From assembly GCA_963922205.1 (NCBI GenBank), contig CAWUHX010000015.1:1302001-1366000 (forward strand): a stretch of 64,000 bases of DNA, written 5' to 3'. Of this stretch, positions 63,755 to 64,000 are shown in pieces. Within the stretch, counting starts at the first letter, position 1. The number at the start of each line of letters is the position of its first letter. The notes beneath the pieces were generated by a model that did no database searches, was not told the DNA's origin, and saw only the letters and a list, made by a program, of their open reading frames with translations. Origin of the DNA: Romanomermis culicivorax (lineage: Eukaryota; Nematoda; Enoplea; Mermithida; Mermithidae). A program made the translations under genes and the position numbers.

Positions 63755-64000
63755 GTAAAACTTATCATTGATATCTCGCTGCTTATTGTCCTTGGCTGTG
63801 CACACCACTTATTAGTTTTACATGAATTCAGTGTTTAACTCTGTGTCCACTCTATCTTATCCACATTTCTGGCAAAATTTCTGCTCTAATACTTGAAGGA
63901 TCATGTTTTAGGTCCGCAAAATGAATTATTCGTAGGAATCAGGAGGCTAGTTTATTTTTCTTTCCAGTTAACTCTTATGTTCAAGTTTACCTTTCATTTC
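63755..64000 (+). other. Partial intron at the right edge
   Basis: AT-rich intron start (GTAAAACTT). No further exon before the end of the window. Confidence 0.8.

Overview
The window holds one protein-coding gene, read on the + strand from end to end and cut at both edges: a ryanodine receptor (RyR), the intracellular calcium-release channel of the sarco/endoplasmic reticulum (the unc-68 gene of C. elegans). I could place 49 consecutive internal exons. All have GT...AG borders, every junction keeps the reading phase, and together they give 9,708 coding bases, or 3,236 codons with no stop. By recall of animal RyRs the coding part starts near residue 145 (first MIR domain) and ends near residue 3,300-3,400. 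The start codon and first exons lie upstream; the RIH-associated, EF-hand and pore exons lie downstream.

Organism: most likely a nematode. The peptide reads closest to UNC-68-like sequences (for example GYMKVGW plus KKWHQG in SPRY2, or KEEEGMG and RVIRK near the N-terminus). Intron 20 holds about 28 copies of a TTAGGC-type hexamer, the nematode telomere repeat. Eight introns are only 52-69 bp. The other introns are long for a nematode and full of repeats, so this is not a compact C. elegans-like genome. The species cannot be named from the sequence.

Layout: 306-6106 MIR/beta-trefoil region and start of the RIH solenoid; 8154-13553 RIH solenoid; 13554-15396 SPRY1; 15350-20261 RyR repeats 1 and 2; 21618-26340 SPRY2; 26398-34660 a low-complexity Ser/Thr/Pro linker; 34660-37282 SPRY3; 40226-55664 central (junctional) solenoid; 57079-60930 RyR repeats 3 and 4; 61911-63754 start of the next solenoid block. 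All parts belong to the cytosolic cap of one tetrameric channel.

Non-coding sequence is about 85% of the window. It contains: at least three MITE-like families (called A, B and C here); a degenerate Tc1/mariner copy with 69-70 bp inverted ends; a 0.95-kb foldback; large 10- and 15-bp tandem arrays in opposite orientation on the two sides of exons 19-21; an interstitial TTAGGC tract; several short hairpins; and a degenerate minisatellite. I found no second real gene, tRNA, rRNA or CRISPR array. Almost all other open frames are chance or repeat-driven.
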